From positions 1-28,780 of the forward strand of contig JAZNDZ010000080.1 in NCBI GenBank assembly GCA_045588345.1: a DNA stretch of 28,780 nt, written 5' to 3'. How positions within the stretch are numbered: position 1 is the stretch's first letter; every line of letters starts with the position of its first letter. Under the pieces are notes generated by a model. The model saw only the letters and a program-made list of their open reading frames with translations, was not told the origin of the DNA and searched no databases. Made by a program: the position numbers and the translations under genes. Shown one piece after another: positions 1 to 8,550 of this stretch. This stretch comes from HGM04593 sp045588345 (GTDB taxonomy: Bacteria; Bacteroidota; Bacteroidia; Bacteroidales; Bacteroidaceae).

Positions 1-2
1 TA

Positions 3-192
3 AGAAGCTGTTTAAATTTCTAAAAAAAGTTTTATTATATTGGAAGCCGCTATTTCGTTGTCTTTTATGTTCAAAAATGTCTGTTTTCCTCTTTTTCTCG
101 GTTACGTAGCCCGCTACGCGCCCTCAAAAAATAATAAAACATTCTATTTTTGACCTATAAAAAACTAAACGATATAAATTTAAACAGCTTCT
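3..192. mobile_element. MITE-like inverted-repeat element (190 bp)
   Basis: Perfect 17-bp terminal inverted repeats, AGAAGCTGTTTAAATTT at 3-19 and its complement at 176-192, enclose non-coding DNA. Inside, GTTTTATTAT near the left end is mirrored by ATAATAAAAC on the right, and the centre holds CGTAGC-CC-GCTACG (105-118), so the whole element is an imperfect palindrome. A possible 3-bp TAA duplication flanks GAAGC...GCTTC, but the left flank is cut by the window edge. No transposase gene is present, so it would be non-autonomous. Confidence 0.7.
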
Positions 193-199
193 AATAATT

Positions 200-257
200 A
201 TAATAGTCTCTGCCTTCTAAGTGTACAATATGTATACTAAAAGGCAGAGGCTATTAT
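200..257 (-). terminator. Hairpin terminator after the OmpA-family gene
   Basis: A 17-bp stem with one mismatch (ATAATAGTCTCTGCCTT at 200-216 against AAGGCAGAGGCTATTAT at 241-257) lies 17 bp beyond the stop codon of the minus-strand OmpA gene. The stem is GC-rich in the middle with A/T ends. The position and strength suggest a transcription end point, possibly working in both directions. Confidence 0.65.
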
Positions 258-274
258 TTAATAAATCTAATTGC

Positions 275-1423
275 TTACTTTACAACCTCAACAACCTTCT
301 TTGACTTTGCAACAGCGATTGTTACACGGTTTGCTGTGCCCTCCTTAGGCTGCTCGGTGTCACCCTTGAAGTCGGTGGTGATGCGAGATTCCTCGATACC
401 GAATTTATTCTTCAATGCTTCGGCAACAGCCTTCACACGTTTCTCTGACAGTTTAGCATTGATGCTGGGGTTACCTGTACCCTTGTCAGCATAACCGCAA
501 AGTGTAACTGTTGCATCTGGATGGTCTTTCATGAAGTCTGCAACCTCCTGTACCTTTTGCATCTCAGCAGAAGAAATCGTCGTATTTCCGGCGCGCTTGA
601 AGTAGATTGAACGGCTCATCTCGTGGATTGTAGTCTCTACGTAGATTCTCTTCTCAACCACCTTCTCAACCACCTTAACCTGATTCTCTGTGAGCGGTGC
701 AACTGGCTGCGGAGCCGGTATTACCTTCTTGGTGTTCTTGTTACCGAATACATACTTCACGCCGATAAGACCGTTGAAGTACCAGTCTGAGTTGCCGGCT
801 TTCTTTGAGTTGTATTTGTCGCTCAAAGTGGTAGCCTGCAATTCAATGCCGACACTCCAGTTCTGGTCAATGTGGAAGTCTCCCATGATACCCGCTCTGC
901 CAAGGAAGCATACCTTGCTGCCATCCCACAAATAGCGTAGGTTTCTATCGTGGCCATAGAGTGAAGTCAACTCTTCCTTCACCTTAGCAGCATCTTTGTT
1001 TCCCCAAGCGATGTTTAAACCGATACCGGCAAATGCTCCAAATGTGAATCGGCGGTCAGGGTTGTAACCGAATATCAGGTTCGATAGGTCCAGAGTAGCG
1101 TCAACTGCCGGTGCAATGTAGTACCATTTCCAGTTTTTCTTTACATCAATATCCCAACCGGCCTTGCTCTGGAATGCGTTGATTGCAAAACGTGCACCCA
1201 AGTACTTATTGAAATTGTAACCGCCTGCAAACTGAATGTTGTATGACAGCAATTTCCCAAATGGATTTTCTCCTAATGTATATTGCATACCTAATGGCTG
1301 GGCCTGAACATACCAATGTGGATTGAATACGTTCTCCACCTTTTCGCCATTTTCCTGAGCCATAGCAGAAGAACTCAATACCATCATCAACAGGCCTGCC
1401 AATAATGCTTTATTGATTTTCAT
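275..1423 (-). CDS. OmpA-family outer-membrane protein
   Basis: A 382-aa outer-membrane protein predicted to anchor the envelope to peptidoglycan. A Sec signal peptide (residues 1-23, ending SSAMAQ) is followed by an N-terminal region rich in alternating aromatic residues (about 35-230) that looks like an eight-stranded beta-barrel. A short Pro-rich linker and a VVEKVVEKR segment lead into a C-terminal OmpA domain (about 262-371). That domain shows the peptidoglycan-binding pattern GYADKGTG...NAKLSEKRVKAV, including the expected Asp and Arg. It lies 78 bp downstream of the coiled-coil lipoprotein gene on the same strand, so the two may be co-transcribed; an intergenic hairpin separates them. 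The family is clear. The exact role (structural porin-like or adhesin) is inferred. The ATG start is supported by the signal peptide. Confidence 0.93.
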   Translation of the reverse strand: MKINKALLAGLLMMVLSSSAMAQENGEKVENVFNPHWYVQAQPLGMQYTLGENPFGKLLSYNIQFAGGYNFNKYLGARFAINAFQSKAGWDIDVKKNWKWYYIAPAVDATLDLSNLIFGYNPDRRFTFGAFAGIGLNIAWGNKDAAKVKEELTSLYGHDRNLRYLWDGSKVCFLGRAGIMGDFHIDQNWSVGIELQATTLSDKYNSKKAGNSDWYFNGLIGVKYVFGNKNTKKVIPAPQPVAPLTENQVKVVEKVVEKRIYVETTIHEMSRSIYFKRAGNTTISSAEMQKVQEVADFMKDHPDATVTLCGYADKGTGNPSINAKLSEKRVKAVAEALKNKFGIEESRITTDFKGDTEQPKEGTANRVTIAVAKSKKVVEVVK

Positions 1424-1459
1424 AATCCTTATATATTAAAATAATTTTCTATTTAACCA

Positions 1460-1478
1460 GGCGGGAGCAAGTCCCGCC
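1460..1478 (-). terminator. Intergenic hairpin between lipoprotein and OmpA genes
   Basis: GGCGGGA and TCCCGCC form a perfect 7-bp GC stem around a 5-nt loop, starting about 24 bp past the stop codon of the upstream 1012-aa gene. No clear T-run follows on the minus strand. It may be a weak terminator, or an RNA-processing or stability element that sets the relative level of the two transcripts. Confidence 0.45.
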
Positions 1479-1501
1479 CGATTGTTATCTCTTTTTAATG
1501 C

Positions 1502-4500
1502 TTACTTTACGGTTACATAGAATTTCTTTGCAGCAATCAAACCGCTGAAGTCAACACTTGTATAAGTTACCTCATAGATGTAACCCTTCTTCGCTGCGAA
1601 GTCTACAATCTGAGTGTCACCGTTAAGGATTTCTGCTACACCCTCCTTGGCATTTGCCTCATTCAAAGCAGACAAGCAGTCAGCATCGCCGTTCTGTGCA
1701 TTCTTGCTGCGGTCCATTGAGTAAACGTTTGTTACACCCACAAGCTTCTTGTAAGCAGGAGCAATAATCTCTGCTGTGTAAGATGTAGGTATGAACTGTA
1801 CATTTGCAGCGCTCAATACAGTCGGGTTGTAGATGGTTTGGCTCAGCACATTGAAACCGCTGGTTGTGTTCACAAGCATCATTGGCTGTACAGCCTTGTT
1901 GACAGAGTTTACTGCGGTGAGCAACTTGTCCTCAATTTTGTCAAGATAGCCGATAATCTTATCCTTGATTTTGTCCTTTTCCTCGTCAAGTCTTGAACCA
2001 ATTTCAGTGAACTTGTCTGTGAAATCATTCAAATCCCCAAGCTGGTCGAGGTATGAGTTTACCATATCGATAATCTCATTCACCTTGTCCTGCTGACCAT
2101 TCAGCAAATCGTTTACTTCGTCCTCGAGGCCGTCAATTTCGTTGAGTATCTTCTGGAGTTCTGACAGGTCTACAGGAACCTCAATGTTTACAGGTACCTC
2201 AACAGGAACGTTGCCGCTCCACTTGAATGGTACATCCTTTTCAATGCAAACGAGAATATCCTGGCTTGGAACAGTGATAGTGTCTTTTACGTTCTGTTCA
2301 AATGTTCCAACGGTATTACCATCCTTGTCCTTTACCTCACCAGATACCGGAACCTCTACTGGAATTTGCTGTTCAGGTACATTAACAAGTTGCTCTATGT
2401 CAATTTTAACAAGAGTGTCAATAGAGATTTCTACACTTGTTCTGATTGTGTCCTTGTAAGTTACAACCAAATTAAGGTCAACGTCTTCGGTGTTGATGTC
2501 GATTTTGTCGAACTGGATTCTCTTGATATGCTCAACGTCAAAATTAAAGTCAGGCATCTCACCTATAACAACCTTGAATTTGTCTGACACCTCGTCCATC
2601 AACTTACCGGCCACGTTGCGCATCTTGTCAAAACCGGGGAATGATGTAAAGTTGGCATCCTTCATGAATGCGTATGACAACGGCTTGATTGCAGTTGTAG
2701 CAAGGTTGTACTGTGAGTAGATGTTGCGTGATACGCCCATAGAGTCTGTCCAGCTTGCCTTCAATGCGTTTGCATCGAGTTCCTGGTTGAATTGGCTCAT
2801 TACATCATATACTGTGTTGGCAACCTGAGTCATGTTAATGCCATCGAGCGGGTTGATGATATCCTTTACAGTCTCCTTTATCTCATCTTTGTTGAAATCG
2901 AATGTCATCTTCACCTTGTTGATATCCTCAGCAGCCAATGTTGCCTCAGCCTCATAGAAACCGTTGACAGCAGCTCTTGTTGCACCGAATGTCAACTTCT
3001 TGTCAGAATACTTGAGTGAAGAGAGCTTGATGCCTGACTCCTCGTCCAAACTGTTTACGATTGGGAGAGTCTGGCCCTCGAAGTTTACGTTTGATGGGTT
3101 TACAGTCACATATACCTTGCCGGCACCGCTAACGATAGCTTCGCCGTCCTGAGCAAATTCAACGGGCTTTACGCCAAGCATCTCAATATCCTTTTCTGAG
3201 AGAGCCTCGCTTTCTCTTACATAGTAACGTGGACGGTCACCAGGGAACTTTATACCGTAGCTTCCTGCATAACCGTAGTATGCCATAAGGATGTTTGTCT
3301 GAATGTTCGCAGGGAATGAGAATGAACCGAATACCGGGTTCTCTGTTCTCTGGAGAATGATTCCGGTGATGAACTGCTTCAAAGACTCGTCAATCTTGTC
3401 AACCTTGCCTGTCAGTTCATTAATCTTCTTTTCGTTATCCTCAACGCGCTTTGTTACATCATCAAGTTTCTCTTTCAAGGCATCAATCTGCTCCTGCAAC
3501 TTCTCATCTGCTTCTTTGTATGCCTTCTCAAGTTCCTCCTTTGTAGCTTTAATGTCACCACGGAGTGCTTCTGCAGCAATCTCTATGCGCTCGTCTGTAT
3601 ATTTGTTTGCTTTTTCAAGGTTTTCCTTTGCCAATTCAAAAGCGAGGTTTACGCTATCCTTTACAATGGTCAACTCTTTGCAGATGCTGTCGATTCTTGC
3701 TGTGAGCGCCTCATTGTCTTTGCTGTGCTTATCTTTCAATTCTGAATATGCACTTTCAAGGGCATCGATTCTGATTGAATCGTCCTTAGCAAGATTATAT
3801 GCCTTGATTACATCCTTCACTGTCTCGTTCAACAGTTCTTCAATGCCTGCAACCTTCTCTTTGAGTTTTGCGAGATCTGAGTTGATGGTTGCAATTGCAG
3901 TCTCGTTTGCAGCAACTCTCTTATCGAGGTTTGCAATCCCATCATTAATCATTTCCTCGAGTTCCTTCTTGTTATCTGCAATAGCCTGCTTAAGTACAGC
4001 CTTGTTGGCTTCAATAGCATCCTCAAGTTCTTTCTTATTGTTAGCTATTGTAGTAGTGATATCATTTACGTCATCCTGCAAAAGAGCGCTGAGGTCATTC
4101 TTAACCTTGAGAATCTCTGCCAGCAACTCTGACTTCAACGCTTCATCGGCTGCTAACAACTCTGCTTTTACATCGTTGATTCTATTTTCCAGGCTAATGA
4201 TTTTGGCATTGTTTTCTGCGATAGCGTTAGTCAGTTCAAGAACTTTTGCTTCATAAACTGCTTTTGTTACGTAGTTGTTCTCGACATATACCTGCCAATC
4301 TTTAATCTGCTGTTTCCATGCTTCGCAGTTTGCCTTGCACTCTTCCTGTGCCTGCTTCAAAGCGTCAATCTGACCGTTCAATGCATCAACCTGAGCATTT
4401 ACAAGTTCCTCCAATTTGGAGTTTTTTCCAAGCATATTTGCATATGCATCTTCATCGTAGTCCTTACAAGAAACATAAGAACCTACAGTAGCCAATAACA

Positions 4501-4540
4501 TGGCTACCAACAGAAATCCATTGTGTAATTTCTTTTTCAT
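1502..4540 (-). CDS. Large coiled-coil surface lipoprotein
   Basis: A 1012-aa protein of unknown specific function. Residues 1-24 form a lipoprotein signal peptide with lipobox YVSC (Cys25). The next residues, KDYDED, are acidic like the Bacteroidetes lipoprotein export signal, so a surface location is likely. Residues about 36-390 are an almost unbroken run of Lys/Glu/Ala/Leu heptads, predicted to form a long coiled coil. A beta-rich region with NPVFGSFSFP follows, then repeated V-P-V-E/N/S-V strands around 720-800, a second shorter helical coil (about 810-890) and a globular C-terminus. It sits upstream of an OmpA-family gene and has its own near-consensus promoter. A stalk or envelope spacer is the natural reading, but no family was recognised. 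Confidence 0.85.
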   Translation of the reverse strand: MKKKLHNGFLLVAMLLATVGSYVSCKDYDEDAYANMLGKNSKLEELVNAQVDALNGQIDALKQAQEECKANCEAWKQQIKDWQVYVENNYVTKAVYEAKVLELTNAIAENNAKIISLENRINDVKAELLAADEALKSELLAEILKVKNDLSALLQDDVNDITTTIANNKKELEDAIEANKAVLKQAIADNKKELEEMINDGIANLDKRVAANETAIATINSDLAKLKEKVAGIEELLNETVKDVIKAYNLAKDDSIRIDALESAYSELKDKHSKDNEALTARIDSICKELTIVKDSVNLAFELAKENLEKANKYTDERIEIAAEALRGDIKATKEELEKAYKEADEKLQEQIDALKEKLDDVTKRVEDNEKKINELTGKVDKIDESLKQFITGIILQRTENPVFGSFSFPANIQTNILMAYYGYAGSYGIKFPGDRPRYYVRESEALSEKDIEMLGVKPVEFAQDGEAIVSGAGKVYVTVNPSNVNFEGQTLPIVNSLDEESGIKLSSLKYSDKKLTFGATRAAVNGFYEAEATLAAEDINKVKMTFDFNKDEIKETVKDIINPLDGINMTQVANTVYDVMSQFNQELDANALKASWTDSMGVSRNIYSQYNLATTAIKPLSYAFMKDANFTSFPGFDKMRNVAGKLMDEVSDKFKVVIGEMPDFNFDVEHIKRIQFDKIDINTEDVDLNLVVTYKDTIRTSVEISIDTLVKIDIEQLVNVPEQQIPVEVPVSGEVKDKDGNTVGTFEQNVKDTITVPSQDILVCIEKDVPFKWSGNVPVEVPVNIEVPVDLSELQKILNEIDGLEDEVNDLLNGQQDKVNEIIDMVNSYLDQLGDLNDFTDKFTEIGSRLDEEKDKIKDKIIGYLDKIEDKLLTAVNSVNKAVQPMMLVNTTSGFNVLSQTIYNPTVLSAANVQFIPTSYTAEIIAPAYKKLVGVTNVYSMDRSKNAQNGDADCLSALNEANAKEGVAEILNGDTQIVDFAAKKGYIYEVTYTSVDFSGLIAAKKFYVTVK

Positions 4541-4642
4541 TGAAGTAAAAATTTAGTTAGAAAATAATTATTATAATTTTATCTATTTATCTATATTGTT
4601 TCATGCTTTATAGTCCAGCGACTATAAGTGTAATTTATTCTG

Positions 4643-4674
4643 CAAAGTTAATGAATTGTAATAATTTGTGCAAA
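4643..4674 (-). promoter_or_regulatory. Bacteroidetes-type promoter of the coiled-coil lipoprotein gene
   Basis: Read on the minus strand, TTTG (complement of 4671-4674), 20 nt, then TAACTTTG (complement of 4643-4650) match the Bacteroides TTTG-N19-21-TAnnTTTG consensus exactly. The start codon is about 100 nt downstream, leaving a long AT-rich leader. Confidence 0.75.
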
Positions 4675-4756
4675 TGTAGGTTGTGTTTTTTTTTTTGAAA
4701 AAACGTCGGGTGGAAATTTTATGCGGGCTGGATTGGTTTGAGAGTATATACAACAA

Positions 4757-4782
4757 CAGCGGCAACCAATTGGTTGCCGCTG
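4757..4782 (-). terminator. Palindromic terminator after galK
   Basis: A perfect 26-bp palindrome centred on AATT, with arms CAGCGGCAACC and GGTTGCCGCTG, begins 27 bp beyond the galK stop. Only a loose T-rich stretch (TTGTTGTATATAC) follows on the minus strand. The position at the end of the galM-MFS-galK operon supports a terminator role. The rest of the gap up to the lipoprotein gene is AT-rich leader and promoter, with no convincing gene. Confidence 0.65.
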
Positions 4783-4809
4783 CCATAATTACTTGTCTTT
4801 CGCTATGAA

Positions 4810-5964
4810 TCAGCAAATCTTGCGAGAACCGTCGCCGATAACTACGTCGTACACCTTTGGTGCCTTGCCGTACTTCTCGTTGTAACGCTTCTCAGCCTCG
4901 GCGATGAAAATTTCGTACAACTCCTCTTTTACAAGGTTGATTGCGCAACCGCCGAAACCACCGCCCATCATACGTGAACCGGTAACACCGCAGTCAATAG
5001 CAACGTCAACAAGGAAGTCGAGCTCCTCGCAACTTACCTCGTAGTCCTTGCTGAGGCCGAAGTGTGTCTCATACATCTTCTTACCTACAGTCTCGTAGTC
5101 GCCGGCCTCGAGAGCCGCGCAAACATCAAGTACGCGAACAACCTCACCGATAACATATTTTGCACGGCTATAATCCTCAGGTTTCAATTCTGCCTTAACC
5201 TCCTCAAGCATCTCAAAACTTGCATCGCGCAATGACTCAACCTCGGGGTGCTTAGCCTTGATAACCTCGGCAACACGCTCGCAACTCAAACGACGCTCGT
5301 TGTAAGGAGAACCTACGAGTTCATGCTTAACGCATGTGTTCAAGAGAACGAGCTTGTAGCCCTGTGGCTTGAATGGGAAGTACTGGTACTCGAGTGAACG
5401 GCAGTCGAGACGGATAAGGCTGCCTGCCTTGCCGAATACGCTTGCGAACTGGTCCATGATACCGCAGTTTACACCAACGTAGTTGTGCTCTGTAGCCTGA
5501 CCAACCTTTGCAAGTTCGAACTTGTCGACCTTGTTGTCGCCGAACAGGTCATTGAGGGCGTATGCGTATGTGCTCTCAAGAGCAGCCGATGAAGACATGC
5601 CCGCACCAAGAGGTACATCACCGGCAAATGCTGTATTGAAGCCCTTTACGTCAACGCCACGCTTAATCATTTCGCGGCATACGCCGAAGATGTATTTTGC
5701 CCAAGAAGCGCGTGGAGCATCCTCCTCCTTCAAACCGAACTCAACATAGTCCTTCTCGTCGATAGAGTAGGCACAAACCTTGTCAGTACCGTTAGGCTTG
5801 ATTTCGGCCATGATACCCTTGTTTACAGCACCGGGGAATACAAAACCATTGTTGTAGTCGGTGTGCTCGCCAATGAGGTTGATGCGGCCGGGAGATGCAT
5901 AAATGCTACCTGTTGTGCCATCGAAGTGTTTGATGAAACGGCTTCTTACAAATTCTATATCCAT
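4810..5964 (-). CDS. galK: Galactokinase
   Basis: Phosphorylates alpha-D-galactose with ATP to galactose-1-phosphate, the first committed step of the Leloir pathway, in the cytoplasm. At 384 aa it has normal family length. The galactokinase signature GRINLIGEHTDYNNG begins at residue 26 (R27, E33, H34 and D36 expected at the sugar site). The GHMP ATP-binding loop PLGAGMSSSAALE is near residue 118, the catalytic Asp lies in NCGIMDQF, and the C-terminal motif GGGFGGCAI is present. It is the last gene of a three-gene operon after galM and an MFS transporter (46-bp gap). galT and galE are not in the window. Identification is secure. Confidence 0.97.
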   Translation of the reverse strand: MDIEFVRSRFIKHFDGTTGSIYASPGRINLIGEHTDYNNGFVFPGAVNKGIMAEIKPNGTDKVCAYSIDEKDYVEFGLKEEDAPRASWAKYIFGVCREMIKRGVDVKGFNTAFAGDVPLGAGMSSSAALESTYAYALNDLFGDNKVDKFELAKVGQATEHNYVGVNCGIMDQFASVFGKAGSLIRLDCRSLEYQYFPFKPQGYKLVLLNTCVKHELVGSPYNERRLSCERVAEVIKAKHPEVESLRDASFEMLEEVKAELKPEDYSRAKYVIGEVVRVLDVCAALEAGDYETVGKKMYETHFGLSKDYEVSCEELDFLVDVAIDCGVTGSRMMGGGFGGCAINLVKEELYEIFIAEAEKRYNEKYGKAPKVYDVVIGDGSRKIC

Positions 5965-6010
5965 AGTTTTAAATATTTAGTAGTTAAACAAATATTGTAT
6001 TTCGTGTTTT

Positions 6011-7282
6011 TTACTTCTTTGCCGGCTTTGAACCTACAAGTGCATAGAACAGCAGATAAGCAGCACAGAATATTACAACCCAGTAACTTGTCATGTAGTC
6101 GGTCATTTCTGCAACCTGAGCCTGGATAGCCAGCATTACGGCACAACCGAATACCATTGTCATGAAGATACCCGATGCAACGGCTGTGTATTTGCCAAGG
6201 CCCTCAACTGCCATGTTGAAGATTCCGCCCCACATAACCGATGTGCAGAGACCTACAAGAAGGAATGCAAAGATGCCTGTTGGAACCTTTGCCCAAATTA
6301 CCTCCATGTTGCCCCAGTCAATACCCGGAACCTCAACAAGTTCTGCAGGTGCGAACATGCCGTACAATACCAATGCGATTGTTGCAATGGATACTGTTGT
6401 AATCATGGCACGGCTTGATACCTTGCTTCCGATAGCACCGCCGATGAAACGGCCAAAGAGCATCATCAACCAGTAAACGGCAACGATAAGACCTGCAGTT
6501 GCTGCAGAAATTCCAAGTTCCGGAGTGTTTACAAGGTACATGTTAACGTATGTAGGAACACCTACCTCAATACCCATGTAAAGGAAGATTGCAAGAATAC
6601 CGAGTGTGAAGTGACGGTACTTCAAAGCGCCCTTGATAAGGCTTACCTGTACAGGAGCCTGTTCCGGCTCTTCGATTTTGGTAAAGAGGATGACAACGAA
6701 TGCAAGAACAAAGATACCCAATGCAATCATGAGAGCCGGTGTGGCATCTGAAATTGCTGTGTCCTTAGTGATTTCGCCAATAAGTGCACCCATGAGTATG
6801 TAGACTGCAACGGCTGCAGATGAGTTGAACACACCACCAATCTGAATGAGCTGGTTGCCGCTGTTGCCGCCGCCGCCAAGCAGGTTAAGCATGGGGTTTA
6901 CAACGCAGTTGAGGATACACATGCAGAAACCTGCAATAAAAGCGCCCACAAGGTATACACCGAATACAAGACCAAGATTCTCCTTGGCATCAAGCATTCC
7001 GCTGAACCACTGTACAAGAATACCGATGATACCTACTGTCAGGCCTATAAGGGCAGTCTTCTTGTAACCGTACTTTGCAATTAGCATACCGGCAGGGATA
7101 CCCATTACAAGATATGCGACAAAGTTACCGTAGTTACCAATCTGTGCAAGTACTTCAGGAATGTCACCTTGTGCCTTAATGATGTTTGCCATAGGTGAAC
7201 AGAGGTTTGTCACGAAGGCAATCATTGCGAAGAGTGCAATCATTACAATGATAGCCCCCCATTGTTTCTTTTGATTACTCAT
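6011..7282 (-). CDS. MFS sugar permease, probably galactose/glucose
   Basis: A 423-aa inner-membrane transporter of the major facilitator superfamily with about 12 hydrophobic segments. It starts with a short cytoplasmic tail (MSNQKKQWG) followed by TM1. Charged loops such as AKYGYKKTA after TM2-3 resemble the MFS A-like motif, and GRFIGGAIGSK appears in the second half. Placed between galM and galK with gaps of 38 and 46 bp, it is most simply the galactose (or glucose/galactose) importer of the operon, in the FucP/GluP-like group seen in other Bacteroidales. The substrate comes from context rather than from recognised binding residues. Confidence 0.85.
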   Translation of the reverse strand: MSNQKKQWGAIIVMIALFAMIAFVTNLCSPMANIIKAQGDIPEVLAQIGNYGNFVAYLVMGIPAGMLIAKYGYKKTALIGLTVGIIGILVQWFSGMLDAKENLGLVFGVYLVGAFIAGFCMCILNCVVNPMLNLLGGGGNSGNQLIQIGGVFNSSAAVAVYILMGALIGEITKDTAISDATPALMIALGIFVLAFVVILFTKIEEPEQAPVQVSLIKGALKYRHFTLGILAIFLYMGIEVGVPTYVNMYLVNTPELGISAATAGLIVAVYWLMMLFGRFIGGAIGSKVSSRAMITTVSIATIALVLYGMFAPAELVEVPGIDWGNMEVIWAKVPTGIFAFLLVGLCTSVMWGGIFNMAVEGLGKYTAVASGIFMTMVFGCAVMLAIQAQVAEMTDYMTSYWVVIFCAAYLLFYALVGSKPAKK

Positions 7283-7320
7283 AGTTTTTTTTGTTTTTTT
7301 GTTATTTTGTTTATGAATGA

Positions 7321-8403
7321 TTATTTCTCTACTCCGAATTTATATACGGTAACCTGCTTGTATGTCTCGCCTGGGCACAATACTACGCTTGGGAAGTGTG
7401 CGCGGTTGGGAGAGTCGGGGAAGTGTTGTGCCTCAAAACAGATTGCGCTGCGCTTGGGGAATGTTGCACCATGGGCACCGGCAAAGCCGCTGTGCCAGTT
7501 CGATGTATATACCTGAACGCCCGGTTCTGTTGTGTAAACCTCCATTGTGCGGCCGCTGACAGGCTCTGTTACCTTGGCGGCAAAACTTAATTCACCAACC
7601 TCTTTTTTGTTGAGTACATAGCAGTGGTCGTAGCCTGCGCCATGTTTTATCTGTTCCTCATCGGCATCGATGCGTGCACCCACTTCGGTAGGGGTGGTGA
7701 AATCGAATGCAGTGCCCTTTACCGGTGCAATGCAACCGTATGGTACTGATGTGTCGTCAATGGGCACAAAGAAATCTGCATTGATTTCGCAAATGAGGTT
7801 ATCTATTGTCGCTGTGGGGTTTGCAATACCTGAAAGTGAGAAGAAACCATGACTTGTAAGGTTTACGATGGTTTTTTTGTCGGTAGTTGCAGTATAGTCG
7901 ATTTTGAGTTCGTTTTCGTCGGTGAATGTGTAAACGACTGTAACGTCAAGATTGCCGGGGAAGCCCTCTTCCATGTCGGCCGAAAGATAGTGGAGTCTCA
8001 GTGTCTGACAGTCGGTCTGCTCAGCGTCCCATACCCTTGCGTGGAATCCTGTGGGACCGCCGTGAAGGTGGTTGGGGCCATTGTTTATTGCAAGGCTGTA
8101 CTCTTTGCCGTCAACGGTGAACTTGCCTTTGCATATTCGGTTGCCGTAACGTCCTACAAGTGTGCTCAGGAACGGTTCCGGGCTGTTTAGGAGGTTGTCG
8201 ATGCTGTCGTGCCCCTGAATTACGTTTGCATAGTTGCCGTTTTTGTCGGGAACCATGATGCTGCAGATTGCACCTCCGTAGTTTGTGATTGCAACTTCGC
8301 TACCTGCTTTGTTTTTCAAAATAAATAGCGCTGTTTCCTTGCCGCCGATATTCTTTTTGAAGTCGGCGGCCTTCAATTGTGAAAGGTTTTCAGTACAATT
8401 CAT
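7321..8403 (-). CDS. galM: Aldose 1-epimerase (galactose mutarotase)
   Basis: Interconverts beta- and alpha-D-galactose, supplying the alpha anomer to galactokinase. The 360-aa protein has normal length and no signal peptide, so it is cytoplasmic. Diagnostic pieces are GRYGNRI, NNGPNHLHGG with the first conserved His, LTSHGFFSLSG with the second His, the GYDHCYVLN strand and the C-terminal ICFEAQHFPDSPN, which carries the catalytic Glu and the family's P-D-x-x-N pattern. It is the first gene of the galM-MFS-galK operon, and the promoter and a palindrome lie directly upstream. Identification is secure; activity on other aldoses is possible. Confidence 0.95.
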   Translation of the reverse strand: MNCTENLSQLKAADFKKNIGGKETALFILKNKAGSEVAITNYGGAICSIMVPDKNGNYANVIQGHDSIDNLLNSPEPFLSTLVGRYGNRICKGKFTVDGKEYSLAINNGPNHLHGGPTGFHARVWDAEQTDCQTLRLHYLSADMEEGFPGNLDVTVVYTFTDENELKIDYTATTDKKTIVNLTSHGFFSLSGIANPTATIDNLICEINADFFVPIDDTSVPYGCIAPVKGTAFDFTTPTEVGARIDADEEQIKHGAGYDHCYVLNKKEVGELSFAAKVTEPVSGRTMEVYTTEPGVQVYTSNWHSGFAGAHGATFPKRSAICFEAQHFPDSPNRAHFPSVVLCPGETYKQVTVYKFGVEK

Positions 8404-8462
8404 ATTATGTCTGTTATAAAATAGCTATTCTTCCGCAAATAAAATAAAAAAAAGATTTACCG

Positions 8463-8492
8463 CAAAGGAAAATGAAGATAAAAATTAGCAAA
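8463..8492 (-). promoter_or_regulatory. Candidate promoter of the galactose operon
   Basis: On the minus strand, TTTG (complement of 8489-8492), 18 nt, then TTCCTTTG (complement of 8463-8470) approximate the Bacteroides consensus with one mismatch in the -7 element. It lies about 60 bp before the galM start and directly next to the palindrome at 8496-8515. Confidence 0.5.
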
Positions 8493-8495
8493 AGG

Positions 8496-8515
8496 GGAAA
8501 ATGGGCCCATTTTCC
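8496..8515 (-). terminator. 20-bp palindrome between folC and galM
   Basis: GGAAAATG-GGCC-CATTTTCC is a perfect palindrome located 36 bp past the folC stop and followed on the minus strand by CCTTTTGC. It could end the grpE-dnaJ-folC transcript. Because it touches the -33 region of the galM promoter it could instead, or also, be an operator for a sugar-responsive regulator. Confidence 0.5.
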
Positions 8516-8550
8516 GCTTTTAAAGAGAGAAGGTATGATAAAAGGGTGAT

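Noticed and set aside
3303..4256. 317-codon plus-strand open frame
   Set aside because: Exact antisense of the heptad-rich coiled coil. The translation is Ser/Leu/Phe low-complexity, an artefact of the repeated Lys/Glu codons on the other strand.
4622..4816. 64-aa minus-strand frame after galK
   Set aside because: It lies across the galK terminator palindrome and the promoter of the next gene; composition is not protein-like.
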